From the NCBI GenBank assembly GCA_013288015.1, contig JABDCR010000016.1, positions 1-48,910 on the forward strand: 48,910 nucleotides of DNA, given 5' to 3'. This DNA is from Bacteroidota bacterium (lineage in GTDB: Bacteria; Bacteroidota; Bacteroidia; B-17B0; Aurantibacillaceae). A program made the position numbers and the translations under genes. This document shows, piece by piece, positions 1-7,871 of the stretch; within the stretch, counting starts at the first letter, position 1, and each line of letters starts with the position of its first letter. The notes below the pieces were generated by a model, which was not told the origin of the DNA, made no database searches, and saw nothing but the letters and a program-made list of their open reading frames with translations.

Positions 1-1722
1 CCGGCACACACACCGGTACCAGAATACATAAGACTAATTGCCGATAGTAAGTATGATGAAGCTTATATGATTAACTGGGATTCTAACGTTTTTCCGGGGG
101 TACTTGGTCGTACTTGCGATAGACCTTGCGAACCTGCTTGTCGTCGAGGACGCGTGGAAGAAGAGCCTGTTGCTATTTGTCGTTTAAAACGTGTAGCAGC
201 TGATAATAAAGGTAATGTAAAAGACTTAATGCCAAAAGGTCCTTTTAAACCAAATGGTAAAAAAGTAGCTTTGTTAGGCGCTGGCCCTGCTTCATTAACT
301 GTGGCAAGAGATTTAGCTCAACTTGGTTATGAATTGCATTTATACGATGAGCAAAAAAAAGGCGGCGGTTTTATGCGCAGCCAAATTCCATCTTTCCGTT
401 TACCGGAGACTGTGCTTGATGAAGAAGTAAATTACATTTTAGATTTAGGCATACACACCCATTTCAATCATTACGTAACTAGTATGAAGGAAATTCTTGC
501 TAAAGATTATGATGCAATATTTGTGGGAACAGGCGCGCCAAAAGGAAGAGATTTAACTGATTTGCCGGGTCGTAAAGAAGGTGCTGCAAACATTCATATC
601 GGCATTAATTGGTTAGCTAGTGTTGCTTTTGAGCACACTAGTAAAATTGGCAAAAACGTTATTGTATTGGGTGGTGGTAACACTGCAATGGATTGCTGCC
701 GTACATCGCGTCGTTTAGGTGGCGAAAATGTAAAAGTTATAGTACGTAGCCCTTTTGCTGAAATGAAAGCATCGCCTTGGGAAAAAGAAGATGCAATGCA
801 TGAAGACATTCCTATTATTGATAACCATGTTCCAAAATCTTTCGTTGTTGAAAACGGAAAATTAAAAGGAATGATGTTTGAAAAAGTAAAAGCTGTTACC
901 GAAAACGGAAAAAGAAAATTAGTTCCAATTGGTGGTGAAGATGTCTTTTTTGAAGCAGATGATGTGCTTTGTGCTATTGGGCAAGAAAATAGCTACCCTT
1001 GGATTGAGCGTGATTTAGGCATTGATTTTGACAAATGGGAGATGCCTGTGGTAAATGAAAAAACATTTGCTTCATCTCATAAAAAAATATTTTTTGGCGG
1101 TGATGCTGCATGGGGACCTAAAAATGTAATTACAGCTGTCGCTCATGGTCATCAGGCTGCTATTTCTATTCACTTGCAGTGTATGGAAAAAGATATTGTA
1201 AACGATCGCCCTGCACCATATGTAAATTTAGTGAGTCAAAAAATGGGCATACACGAGTGGATGTATGAAAGTGAAGTAACAACCGATGTTCGCTACATTG
1301 TTCCTCAGGCTGATAAAAAATTGACACTAACCAATCGTAAAAAAGAAGTTGAACTTGGTTTCGATCCATTAGCGGGATATAAAGAAGCACAACGTTGTTT
1401 GAATTGTGATGTACAAACGGTTTTTGCAAAAGATAAATGTATTGAGTGTGATGCCTGTGTTGACATCTGTCCTACCGCCTGTATCACATTTACCGAGAAT
1501 GGTGACGAAAGCGATTTACGCTCTCGTTTAAAAGTACCTGCAACTAATTTAACACAAGATTTATATGTGTCAGATGTGTTACCTACCAAACGTGTAATGG
1601 TTAAAGATGAAAACGTTTGCCTGCATTGTGGTTTATGTGCCGAGCGTTGCCCAACTTCGGCTTGGGATATGGATAAATTCTTTTATAATGTAACTAAAGC
1701 AGTTAAAGCATGTCAGCAATAG
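1..1722 (+). CDS. GltD/NfnB-like FAD-NAD(P)H oxidoreductase with C-terminal 2x[4Fe-4S] ferredoxin domain (5' partial)
   Basis: The reading frame is open through base 1, so the gene starts outside the window; the ATG at 67 is internal (the peptide before it, ending SKYDEAY, is in frame). Visible protein is 573 aa. Order: an N-terminal Fe-S region with CDRPCEPACRR, an FAD dinucleotide site ALLGAGPASL, an NAD(P) site VLGGGNTAMD, a GltD-type end FFGGDAAWGP, then two ferredoxin clusters CIECDACVDICP and CLHCGLCAERCP. This is the glutamate-synthase-small-subunit/NfnB fold. Its stop overlaps the next gene's start by 13 bp, and that gene and the one after are a 2-oxoacid oxidoreductase, so it most likely passes electrons between the oxoacid dehydrogenase and NAD(P). 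It resembles the flavoprotein subunit of three-subunit 2-oxoglutarate:NADP+ oxidoreductases known from Azoarcus/Thauera. The cofactor (NAD or NADP) and direction are inference. Confidence 0.85.
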   Translation, partial: PAHTPVPEYIRLIADSKYDEAYMINWDSNVFPGVLGRTCDRPCEPACRRGRVEEEPVAICRLKRVAADNKGNVKDLMPKGPFKPNGKKVALLGAGPASLTVARDLAQLGYELHLYDEQKKGGGFMRSQIPSFRLPETVLDEEVNYILDLGIHTHFNHYVTSMKEILAKDYDAIFVGTGAPKGRDLTDLPGRKEGAANIHIGINWLASVAFEHTSKIGKNVIVLGGGNTAMDCCRTSRRLGGENVKVIVRSPFAEMKASPWEKEDAMHEDIPIIDNHVPKSFVVENGKLKGMMFEKVKAVTENGKRKLVPIGGEDVFFEADDVLCAIGQENSYPWIERDLGIDFDKWEMPVVNEKTFASSHKKIFFGGDAAWGPKNVITAVAHGHQAAISIHLQCMEKDIVNDRPAPYVNLVSQKMGIHEWMYESEVTTDVRYIVPQADKKLTLTNRKKEVELGFDPLAGYKEAQRCLNCDVQTVFAKDKCIECDACVDICPTACITFTENGDESDLRSRLKVPATNLTQDLYVSDVLPTKRVMVKDENVCLHCGLCAERCPTSAWDMDKFFYNVTKAVKACQQ

Positions 1723-3551
1723 AAAAAAATAAAGTTATAGTAAACGATTTTGTAGTACGATTTGCTAACGTAAACGGAACAGGTTCTGCCAGTGCCAACT
1801 ACTTATTTACAAAAGCCATTTTTAGAATGGGTGTTTTTGTAACACCAAAAAATATTTTCCCGTCGAACATACAAGGTTTACCGACCTGGTATGAAGTGCG
1901 TGTTAACGAAAAAGGATATTTAGGTCGCAGAGAAGGCATTGATTTAATGGTTGCTGTAAATCCACAAAGTTTTGCAAAAGATGTAGCCTCGGTAAGACCA
2001 GGTGGATATTTTATGTACGATAGTTCTAAAAAATTACACCCTGAATATATCCGTCCGGATATAAACTACCTCCCTATTCCATTAATGCAAATGAGTAATG
2101 ATGCATTTACCGATCCTCGTCAAAGACAATTATTTAAAAACATTATATACGTAGGTGCGCTTACTGCCTTACTTGATATTGAGTTTAGTGCCATTGAAGG
2201 ATTATTGGCTGACCAATTTAAGGGAAAAGAAAAGCTAATTGCACCAAATATTAAAGCATTACAATTAGGAGTAGATTTTGTACATAAAAATTTTACCTAC
2301 CCATTAAACTTTAGAGTTGAGAAAAGAGATTTACTGAAAGATTGGATTATGATGGAGGGTAATGCAGCCTGCGGACTTGGAGCTGTTTATGCAGGTGCTA
2401 CGGTAGCCGCATGGTATCCAATCACCCCATCAACATCGGTGGTAGAAGCATTTAGTGAGTATGCCGCAGAAATGCGTGTAGATGAAAAAACAGGCAAAAA
2501 CAATTTTGCCATTGTACAAGCAGAAGATGAATTAGCAGCTATAGGAATGGTTATTGGTGCTAACTGGAATGGGGCTCGCTCCTTTACAGCAACAAGCGGA
2601 CCGGGCGTTTCATTAATGAACGAATTTTTAGGGCTTGCCTATTTTGCAGAAATTCCAACGGTGTTAATTGATGTACAACGTACAGGCCCATCAACGGGGA
2701 TGCCAACACGTACCCAACAATCAGATATTATGGAAGCAGCTTATGCTTCGCATGGAGATACTAAGCATATTTTATTATTTCCTTCAACGCCTAAAGAGTG
2801 TTTTGAAATGACAGCCGAAGCATTTGATTTGGCTGAGCAATTACAAACACCAGTTATAATGATGACAGATTTGGATTTAGGAATGAATGACCATGTTTGC
2901 CCGCCCCTTGTATGGGATGATAAACGAGAGTATAAAAGAGGAAAAGTGTTAGATGCCGAAGCATTAGAAAAAATTGCAAAATTTGGCCGATACTTAGATG
3001 TTGATGGTGATGGTATTCCGTATCGTACATTACCTGGCACACACCCAACCAAAGGTTCTTATTTTACACGTGGTACATCGCGTGATGAGTATGCTGTTTA
3101 TACAGAAGATAGCGGCGCTTATCAACGCAACATGGATAGACTAATAAAAAAATGGCATACGGCTCAAAATATAGTGCCTGCACCACATCTTTATCAAGAC
3201 AAAAACAAGCATAAAAACGGACTTATTTTCTTTGGTACATCTACCTACTCATCTGAAGAGGCGATGGATATTTTAAAGGAAGAAGGAATTTTTGTTGATG
3301 CTCTGCGTTTAAAATCTTTCCCTTTTAATAAAACTGTAGTTGATTTTATTGACCAGCACGAAAAGGTTTTTGTTATTGAACAAAACCGTGATGGGCAATT
3401 AAAATCATTATTAATGATAGAATTACAAGCAAATCCTCAAAAACTTATTTCTGTTTTAAATTATGATGGCATGCCTATTACTGCCGACAATATTCTGAAT
3501 CAAATTAAAAAGAGTTTATCACTTTCAACACCAACCGTAAAAGCAAACTAG
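1710..3551 (+). CDS. korA: 2-oxoacid:acceptor oxidoreductase, fused gamma-alpha subunit (KorA type)
   Basis: The 613-aa protein joins two subunits of the 2-oxoacid:ferredoxin oxidoreductase family. Residues about 1-190 form the gamma domain (VNGTGSASANYLF near 22-34), and from about 215 the alpha (pyrimidine-binding) domain begins, with the family signature YPITPSTS at 236-243. The fusion is the usual KorA layout for 2-oxoglutarate enzymes. With the beta subunit it would bind TPP and oxidatively decarboxylate a 2-oxoacid to acyl-CoA in the cytoplasm, feeding electrons to Fe-S clusters. The start ATG lies inside the end of the upstream flavoprotein gene (13-bp overlap), which implies translational coupling. 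2-oxoglutarate is the likely substrate from the fusion architecture; pyruvate or branched-chain oxoacids cannot be excluded. Confidence 0.9.
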   Translation: MSAIEKNKVIVNDFVVRFANVNGTGSASANYLFTKAIFRMGVFVTPKNIFPSNIQGLPTWYEVRVNEKGYLGRREGIDLMVAVNPQSFAKDVASVRPGGYFMYDSSKKLHPEYIRPDINYLPIPLMQMSNDAFTDPRQRQLFKNIIYVGALTALLDIEFSAIEGLLADQFKGKEKLIAPNIKALQLGVDFVHKNFTYPLNFRVEKRDLLKDWIMMEGNAACGLGAVYAGATVAAWYPITPSTSVVEAFSEYAAEMRVDEKTGKNNFAIVQAEDELAAIGMVIGANWNGARSFTATSGPGVSLMNEFLGLAYFAEIPTVLIDVQRTGPSTGMPTRTQQSDIMEAAYASHGDTKHILLFPSTPKECFEMTAEAFDLAEQLQTPVIMMTDLDLGMNDHVCPPLVWDDKREYKRGKVLDAEALEKIAKFGRYLDVDGDGIPYRTLPGTHPTKGSYFTRGTSRDEYAVYTEDSGAYQRNMDRLIKKWHTAQNIVPAPHLYQDKNKHKNGLIFFGTSTYSSEEAMDILKEEGIFVDALRLKSFPFNKTVVDFIDQHEKVFVIEQNRDGQLKSLLMIELQANPQKLISVLNYDGMPITADNILNQIKKSLSLSTPTVKAN

Positions 3552-3554
3552 CAT

Positions 3555-4607
3555 ATGACTTACGTAAAACCAAAATTTCGCCATCCTGAGCTTCCAAAAA
3601 ATAAATTAGGATATTCTGTAGATTACTACGAAGGAGCTCTTTCAACTCTTTGTGCAGGTTGCGGGCACGATTCTATTAGTGCGGCAGTTGTACAAACTTG
3701 TTTTGAAATGAACATTGAACCGCATCGTTTGGCAAAACTTTCGGGCATTGGTTGTTCATCAAAAACACCTGCTTATTTTTTAAGTAATTCACATGGCTTT
3801 AATTCAGTACACGGGCGTATGCCATCGGTTGCCACAGGAGCAAACCTGGCTAATAAAGATTTAATTTATTTTGGCGTAAGCGGCGATGGAGATACTGCCT
3901 CAATTGGTATGGGGCAGTTTGTGCACGTTATACGTCGTAACCTGAATATGATTTACATTGTGATGAACAATGGTTGTTATGGTTTAACAAAAGGGCAAGA
4001 TTCTGCTACGGCTGATGAAGGTTCTAAAAATAAAACAGGTCATGTAAATTTATTTGAAGGCATTGATTTGTCAAGCCTAGCAATAGAATTGGGTGCAACT
4101 TTTGTAGCACAAAGTTTTTCAGGAGATAAAGACCAATTAATTCCGTTAATTAAAGCTGCTATTAAGCATCCTGGCTTTGCATTTATAAATGTAATATCTC
4201 CTTGTGTTACGTTTAATAATAATGTGGGGTCAACAAAATCATATGATTATGTACGCGAGCATGTAGAGGCAACTGCTACTATTGATTTTGTACCTGAGAT
4301 GACTGAAATTATAACCAGTTATGAAGAGGGAAGTTTAAAGACTGTAAAAATGCATGATGGTTCTTCCATCGAGTTACATAAGCTTGCAAAAGATTGGGAT
4401 CCATTAGATAAAATTTCGGCTATGAATGCTATACAGCATGCTAAGCAAAAACACGAAATACTTACCGGACTTTTATATATGAATCCTGAAACAACAGAAC
4501 TTCATAAACTACTAAACACAAGTGATAGAGCTTTAAATTCGCTTAAAAAGAAAGAACTTTGTCCGGGGTCTAAAGCTTTAGTTGATATAAACGCAGGTTT
4601 ACGTTAA
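3555..4607 (+). CDS. korB: 2-oxoacid:acceptor oxidoreductase beta subunit (KorB type)
   Basis: The 350-aa thiamine-pyrophosphate subunit starts 3 bp after korA. It shows the cluster-binding cysteines of the family: CAGCGHD (C33, C36), GIGCSS (C67) and SPCVTF (C217). The TPP/Mg2+ motif is GDGDTASIG (110-118) followed by MNNGCYGLTKGQ (137-148), the last being the characteristic KorB/PorB loop. There is no ferredoxin domain of its own, which fits electron exit through the dicluster domain of the first gene in the operon. Its stop is 6 bp from the convergent ccmE stop. Substrate assignment (2-oxoglutarate) is inferred from overall KorAB architecture. Confidence 0.9.
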   Translation: MTYVKPKFRHPELPKNKLGYSVDYYEGALSTLCAGCGHDSISAAVVQTCFEMNIEPHRLAKLSGIGCSSKTPAYFLSNSHGFNSVHGRMPSVATGANLANKDLIYFGVSGDGDTASIGMGQFVHVIRRNLNMIYIVMNNGCYGLTKGQDSATADEGSKNKTGHVNLFEGIDLSSLAIELGATFVAQSFSGDKDQLIPLIKAAIKHPGFAFINVISPCVTFNNNVGSTKSYDYVREHVEATATIDFVPEMTEIITSYEEGSLKTVKMHDGSSIELHKLAKDWDPLDKISAMNAIQHAKQKHEILTGLLYMNPETTELHKLLNTSDRALNSLKKKELCPGSKALVDINAGLR

Positions 4608-4613
4608 AATCAA

Positions 4614-5018
4614 CTACCCCTTTTTCTCGGCAGTAGCTTCTGGTTTTTCGTTATTGTATTTTGATGGGCATTTCATCAAAATATCTTTTGCATGAAATTC
4701 TGTCCCCTGCATTTTACCAATAAGTACAATTTGTTCGGCACGTTCAAAATCCTGCGGTTTGTTTTTGTGTAAAACCACTTTACGTTCATCACCATTATTA
4801 TCTACTAAATAAAATGTAAATTCATCTGTATTAACGGCCGGGTTATATTCTGTCGGCTTATCTTTATCGCGTTTACCTACCACGTGAAACTCGGTATCAG
4901 GGTTGCTGGCAGCTTGCTTAAAATCGGCATAAGTGCTACCACCCGGAAGAAGTAATGCAATTATTGCTCCAATAGAAACTGCAATAACAACAATAATAAT
5001 TATGTGTGTTTTTTTCAT
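4614..5018 (-). CDS. ccmE: cytochrome c maturation heme chaperone CcmE, CxxxY variant
   Basis: The 134-aa protein has a single N-terminal membrane anchor (residues about 4-24) and a small periplasmic OB-fold domain, the size and layout of CcmE. In classical CcmE heme is bound through His in an HxxxY motif; here the matching site reads CPSKY (C117 to Y121), a Cys-type CcmE as described for archaea and Desulfovibrio. Its neighbours on the same strand are a CcmD-like protein, CcmC and CcmB, with a 4-bp gap to the CcmD-like gene. It should take heme from CcmC and hand it to CcmF for attachment to apocytochrome. The Lys/Glu-rich tail after residue 121 is probably disordered. Confidence 0.88.
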   Translation of the reverse strand: MKKTHIIIIVVIAVSIGAIIALLLPGGSTYADFKQAASNPDTEFHVVGKRDKDKPTEYNPAVNTDEFTFYLVDNNGDERKVVLHKNKPQDFERAEQIVLIGKMQGTEFHAKDILMKCPSKYNNEKPEATAEKKG

Positions 5019-5022
5019 GAAA

Positions 5023-5241
5023 CTATTTTTTATTAAATGTATCTTCCAGTTTTTTTAGTTTTCTATCTATAATAATCAAATACGTTGCCAAACATGCAAA
5101 TACAACTGATAAAACAAGTACCACTACATAAATTTTACCATCGCTACGCATAGTATCAGCCATTTGTGGCTCATTGTTTTGAGCAAATGTAGTTGCGGTA
5201 AGCATCAGCAAAAATGTCAGGCTAATTAATTTTTTCATCAT
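5023..5241 (-). CDS. CcmD-like small membrane protein
   Basis: This 72-aa protein has an N-terminal signal-like stretch ending near TTFAQ, a short polar segment, one transmembrane helix (about 37-58) and a basic tail, IIDRKLKKLED. That single helix plus charged tail matches CcmD, which holds CcmE to the CcmABC heme exporter. It overlaps the end of ccmC by 20 bp and lies 4 bp before ccmE, so position supports the role more than sequence does, because CcmD is poorly conserved. The extra signal-like N-terminus is unusual compared with proteobacterial CcmD. Two tandem ATG codons (5241 and 5238) are possible starts. Confidence 0.7.
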   Translation of the reverse strand: MMKKLISLTFLLMLTATTFAQNNEPQMADTMRSDGKIYVVVLVLSVVFACLATYLIIIDRKLKKLEDTFNKK

Positions 5242-5902
5242 TATCTAAATTGTATTGTAATTTTTTCATTCTATTTAATACGTTTAGTAACCAAACACTC
5301 ATTAAAATCCAACCCAAACAAGCCGGGTAAAAAACCATACGCATATCGTTATCCATATCGTACTTACCAAAAGCGGGGTTACCACCATTACCCGGATGTA
5401 ACGAGCTTGGTGCCAAACGAGGATAAATCATTATAAAAACAAAGGTCATAATAAAAGCAAAAATATTGTACACAGCTGATATACGGGCTTTGGTTTGTGC
5501 ATCTGGAATTAAAGCACGTAATAAATAATAAACAAAATAAACCAACATAGCTGCCATAACGCCTTGTAGTTTTGGGTCTTCAGCAACCCAGGGTTTGCCC
5601 CAAGTATAAGTTGCCCAAATAGAGCCAGTTATTAGTCCGGGCAAAGCAAACATGCCTCCTACATAAGCCGCACGAGATGATAGCATATCGTACTTAATGT
5701 TATATCCGTTTAAATAACGTAAAGCAAAAAACCACGATATACCCATTTGTACCAGCATAGCAAACCACAATGGCACATGAAAATACAGGTTACGAATGGT
5801 TTCATTTAAAATATTTAAATGAGGTACATTGCCCATAAAGCCCATGGTTATAGAATATAACACTAAGGCAATTGCAGCTATTTTCCACCACCAATTTTTC
5901 AT
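5222..5902 (-). CDS. ccmC: heme exporter/handler CcmC (CcsA-family)
   Basis: A protein of about 226 aa with six hydrophobic helices. The conserved external histidines appear as YFHVPLWFAM and SLHPGNGGNP, and a tryptophan-rich heme-handling motif as TWGKPWVAEDPK, placing it in the CcmC/CcmF/CcsA family at CcmC length. CcmC loads heme onto CcmE at the outer face of the inner membrane. I start it at the ATG at 5902; a TTG directly before it (5905) is in frame but less likely. The ccmB stop is 4 bp upstream and the CcmD-like gene overlaps its 3' end, so the four genes form one operon. Confidence 0.9.
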   Translation of the reverse strand: MKNWWWKIAAIALVLYSITMGFMGNVPHLNILNETIRNLYFHVPLWFAMLVQMGISWFFALRYLNGYNIKYDMLSSRAAYVGGMFALPGLITGSIWATYTWGKPWVAEDPKLQGVMAAMLVYFVYYLLRALIPDAQTKARISAVYNIFAFIMTFVFIMIYPRLAPSSLHPGNGGNPAFGKYDMDNDMRMVFYPACLGWILMSVWLLNVLNRMKKLQYNLDNDEKIN

Positions 5903-5906
5903 CAAA

Positions 5907-6566
5907 TTATTCTTTCCAAAGATACCTAAATAAAAAAAGCGACAAAGTGATAATTATCACGTCAATTAAAAATAATCCACCTAAAAAGTTATAGCTAACC
6001 GACCACTCCAACCCATCAATAGCGTTTCTAGTTAAACGCAGAGACATTAACATAACCGGTATACAAACCGGCATACTTAACAAACTCATAACCGAATAAC
6101 TATTGCCAGTTTTTGATGCAATACAACTCATAAGTGTTAAAGCACCCGCCAAAGCAGTACTGCCAATTAACAAAGTGAATAAAAATAATAGCGAGTCTTG
6201 TACAGGATAGTTTATAAGCCAACTAAAACAGAAAACACTACAAATAGAAACTACCCAAAGTAACAGAATATTGTAAATTATTTTAGCAACCACAAATTCG
6301 GTTGGATGGTAAAGGGTATAATTATAAATGCCTCGGGCTTTACTTTCGGTAAAAAAGCTTTTTGAAGCTGCATTAATGGCAGCAAAAAATAGCACTATCC
6401 AAAACAAGGCACCCCATACATCGGGTTTTATGCCATTTTTAAAGCTAAGAAAACTGATAAATACAATACTTAATACATACAGCAAAATACTGGCTAAAGA
6501 GGTTTTTTGCCTGAATTCTAAAAGGAATTCTTTTCGTAATAAAGCTATGATATTAGAAGTGTTCAA
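5907..6566 (-). CDS. ccmB: heme exporter membrane protein CcmB
   Basis: The 219-aa integral membrane protein has about six helices and the CcmB N-terminus (IIALLRKEFLLEFRQKTS), followed by typical ABC-2-like membrane segments. It is the permease partner of the CcmA ATPase; no ccmA is present in the window, so the ATPase must lie elsewhere. No ATG or GTG occurs upstream in frame before a stop (6612-6614), so translation most likely starts at the TTG at 6564-6566. It is the first gene of the ccmBCDE operon and is divergent from the peroxidase gene. Confidence 0.87.
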   Translation of the reverse strand: MNTSNIIALLRKEFLLEFRQKTSLASILLYVLSIVFISFLSFKNGIKPDVWGALFWIVLFFAAINAASKSFFTESKARGIYNYTLYHPTEFVVAKIIYNILLLWVVSICSVFCFSWLINYPVQDSLLFLFTLLIGSTALAGALTLMSCIASKTGNSYSVMSLLSMPVCIPVMLMSLRLTRNAIDGLEWSVSYNFLGGLFLIDVIIITLSLFLFRYLWKE

Positions 6567-6631
6567 ATAGAGTACAAAAATAGCTAAAGATTTAACGCTT
6601 TTGAAACCAATTTATTGATTAATTTCACCTC

Positions 6632-7162
6632 ATGAAAACAATATTAGCCATAACAATGTTAGCCATGAGCGCATTTATAGGAACAGACTCAAAGTCTATC
6701 CACCAGTTTAAAGTAAAAACCCTTGAAGGGCAAGATTTTGATTTTGCCAGCTTAAAAGGCAAAAAAATTATGGTGGTGAACACTGCAAGTAAATGTGGTT
6801 TTACACCTCAGTACAAAGAATTAGAAGAAGTTTATGAAAAATATAAGGACAAAAACTTTACCATTATAGGTTTTCCTTGCAACGATTTTGCGAGTCAGGA
6901 GCCCGGTACAAGTGCTGATATAAGAGAATTTTGCACTAAAAACTATGGAGTTACTTTCCCTATTATGGAAAAGATAACTATTAAAGATAGCCCTGTTTAC
7001 ACATGGTTAAAAGATAAAAACTTAAACGGCGTAGAAGACTCAAAAGTAAGCTGGAATTTTAATAAATATCTTATTGATGAAAATGGACATTTGGTAAAGC
7101 ATGTTGGTTCTATGGTTAAACCAAATGATGCCGATATTATTAAGTGGATTGAAGGGAAATAA
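6632..7162 (+). CDS. exported glutathione-peroxidase-like thiol peroxidase
   Basis: A 176-aa protein of the GPx/BsaA family with a hydrophobic N-terminus (about 1-17) that looks like a signal peptide or anchor, so it probably acts outside the cytoplasm. The peroxidatic Cys is C55 in NTASKCGFTPQY, and the resolving Cys of two-cysteine, thioredoxin-dependent members is C101 in FCTKNYGVTFPIM. Trp and Asn of the catalytic tetrad are in SWNFNKYL. The tetrad Gln, usually in PCNQF, is Asp here (FPCNDF, D85). It lies 6 bp before bshB1, suggesting a shared thiol-redox role. The electron donor is not evident from sequence. Confidence 0.9.
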   Translation: MKTILAITMLAMSAFIGTDSKSIHQFKVKTLEGQDFDFASLKGKKIMVVNTASKCGFTPQYKELEEVYEKYKDKNFTIIGFPCNDFASQEPGTSADIREFCTKNYGVTFPIMEKITIKDSPVYTWLKDKNLNGVEDSKVSWNFNKYLIDENGHLVKHVGSMVKPNDADIIKWIEGK

Positions 7163-7168
7163 TCTCTT

Positions 7169-7870
7169 ATGCAAGTAGATATTTTAGCTATTGGGGTTCA
7201 CCCCGATGATGTTGAGCTTAGTTGTGCCGGTACACTTTTAAAACACAATGCACTTGGTAAAACAGTAGGTTTATTAGATTTAACTTTAGGCGAAATGGGC
7301 ACGCGTGGTAATGCAGAATTACGTACGCAGGAAGCCATGAAATCGGCTAAAATACTGGGTGCATCATTCCGTAAACAACTACATTTTGCCGATTGTTTTT
7401 TTGAAAATACGCAACCCCATATTGTAGAAATCATTAAAGTTATAAGAGAGCATAAACCGCAGATAATTTTATGCAATGCCGTATCTGACAGGCACCCCGA
7501 TCATGGAAGGGCGGCCAAATTAGTAGCAGATGCCTGCTTTTATTCGGGTTTGGTTAAGATAGATACCCAGCAAGCAGCATGGCGACCAAAAGCTGTTTAT
7601 CATTATATACAGGATAACTACATTCATCCTGATTTTGTGGTTGATGTAACTGAATATGCAGATAAAAAAAGGGAAGCTATTATGGCTTTTTCATCTCAAT
7701 TTTACGATCCAAATTCTAAAGAGCCTCAAACTCCTATATCAAGCCCAGAGTTTTTAGAAGCTTTATTTGCTAAAATGAGTTTATGGGGCAGAGCCATTGG
7801 CACACGATACGCTGAGGGATTTACTACTGGGCGTTATCCGGGCGTTAACAACTTGTTTGATTTAGTATAA
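7169..7870 (+). CDS. bshB1: bacillithiol biosynthesis deacetylase BshB1
   Basis: The 233-aa protein is a zinc-dependent LmbE/PIG-L deacetylase. The N-terminal metal motif is GVHPDDVELSCAGTL, and the second metal motif is SDRHPDHGRAA. The C-terminal SLWGRAIGTRYAEGF is typical of the BshB1 subfamily. It removes acetate from GlcNAc-malate to give GlcN-malate, the second step of bacillithiol synthesis; bshA and bshC are not in the window. It follows the peroxidase gene by 6 bp (likely one transcript) and ends 1 bp from the convergent epimerase stop. Confidence 0.93.
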   Translation: MQVDILAIGVHPDDVELSCAGTLLKHNALGKTVGLLDLTLGEMGTRGNAELRTQEAMKSAKILGASFRKQLHFADCFFENTQPHIVEIIKVIREHKPQIILCNAVSDRHPDHGRAAKLVADACFYSGLVKIDTQQAAWRPKAVYHYIQDNYIHPDFVVDVTEYADKKREAIMAFSSQFYDPNSKEPQTPISSPEFLEALFAKMSLWGRAIGTRYAEGFTTGRYPGVNNLFDLV

Positions 7871-7871
7871 G

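Noticed and set aside
67-69. ATG as true start of the first flavoprotein gene
   Set aside because: The frame is open to base 1 and the preceding 22 residues continue the domain, so the gene is truncated by the window.
594-809. Antisense ORF of 71 aa and similar shadow frames (for example 1166-1429, 2741-3052, 25807-26211, 43300-43599)
   Set aside because: They lie opposite strongly conserved genes, have no start context or family motif, and show compositional mirroring of the coding strand.
6328-6570. 80-aa plus-strand ORF opposite ccmB
   Set aside because: It is antisense to a conserved gene and overlaps the divergent promoter region; no similarity to a protein family is seen.
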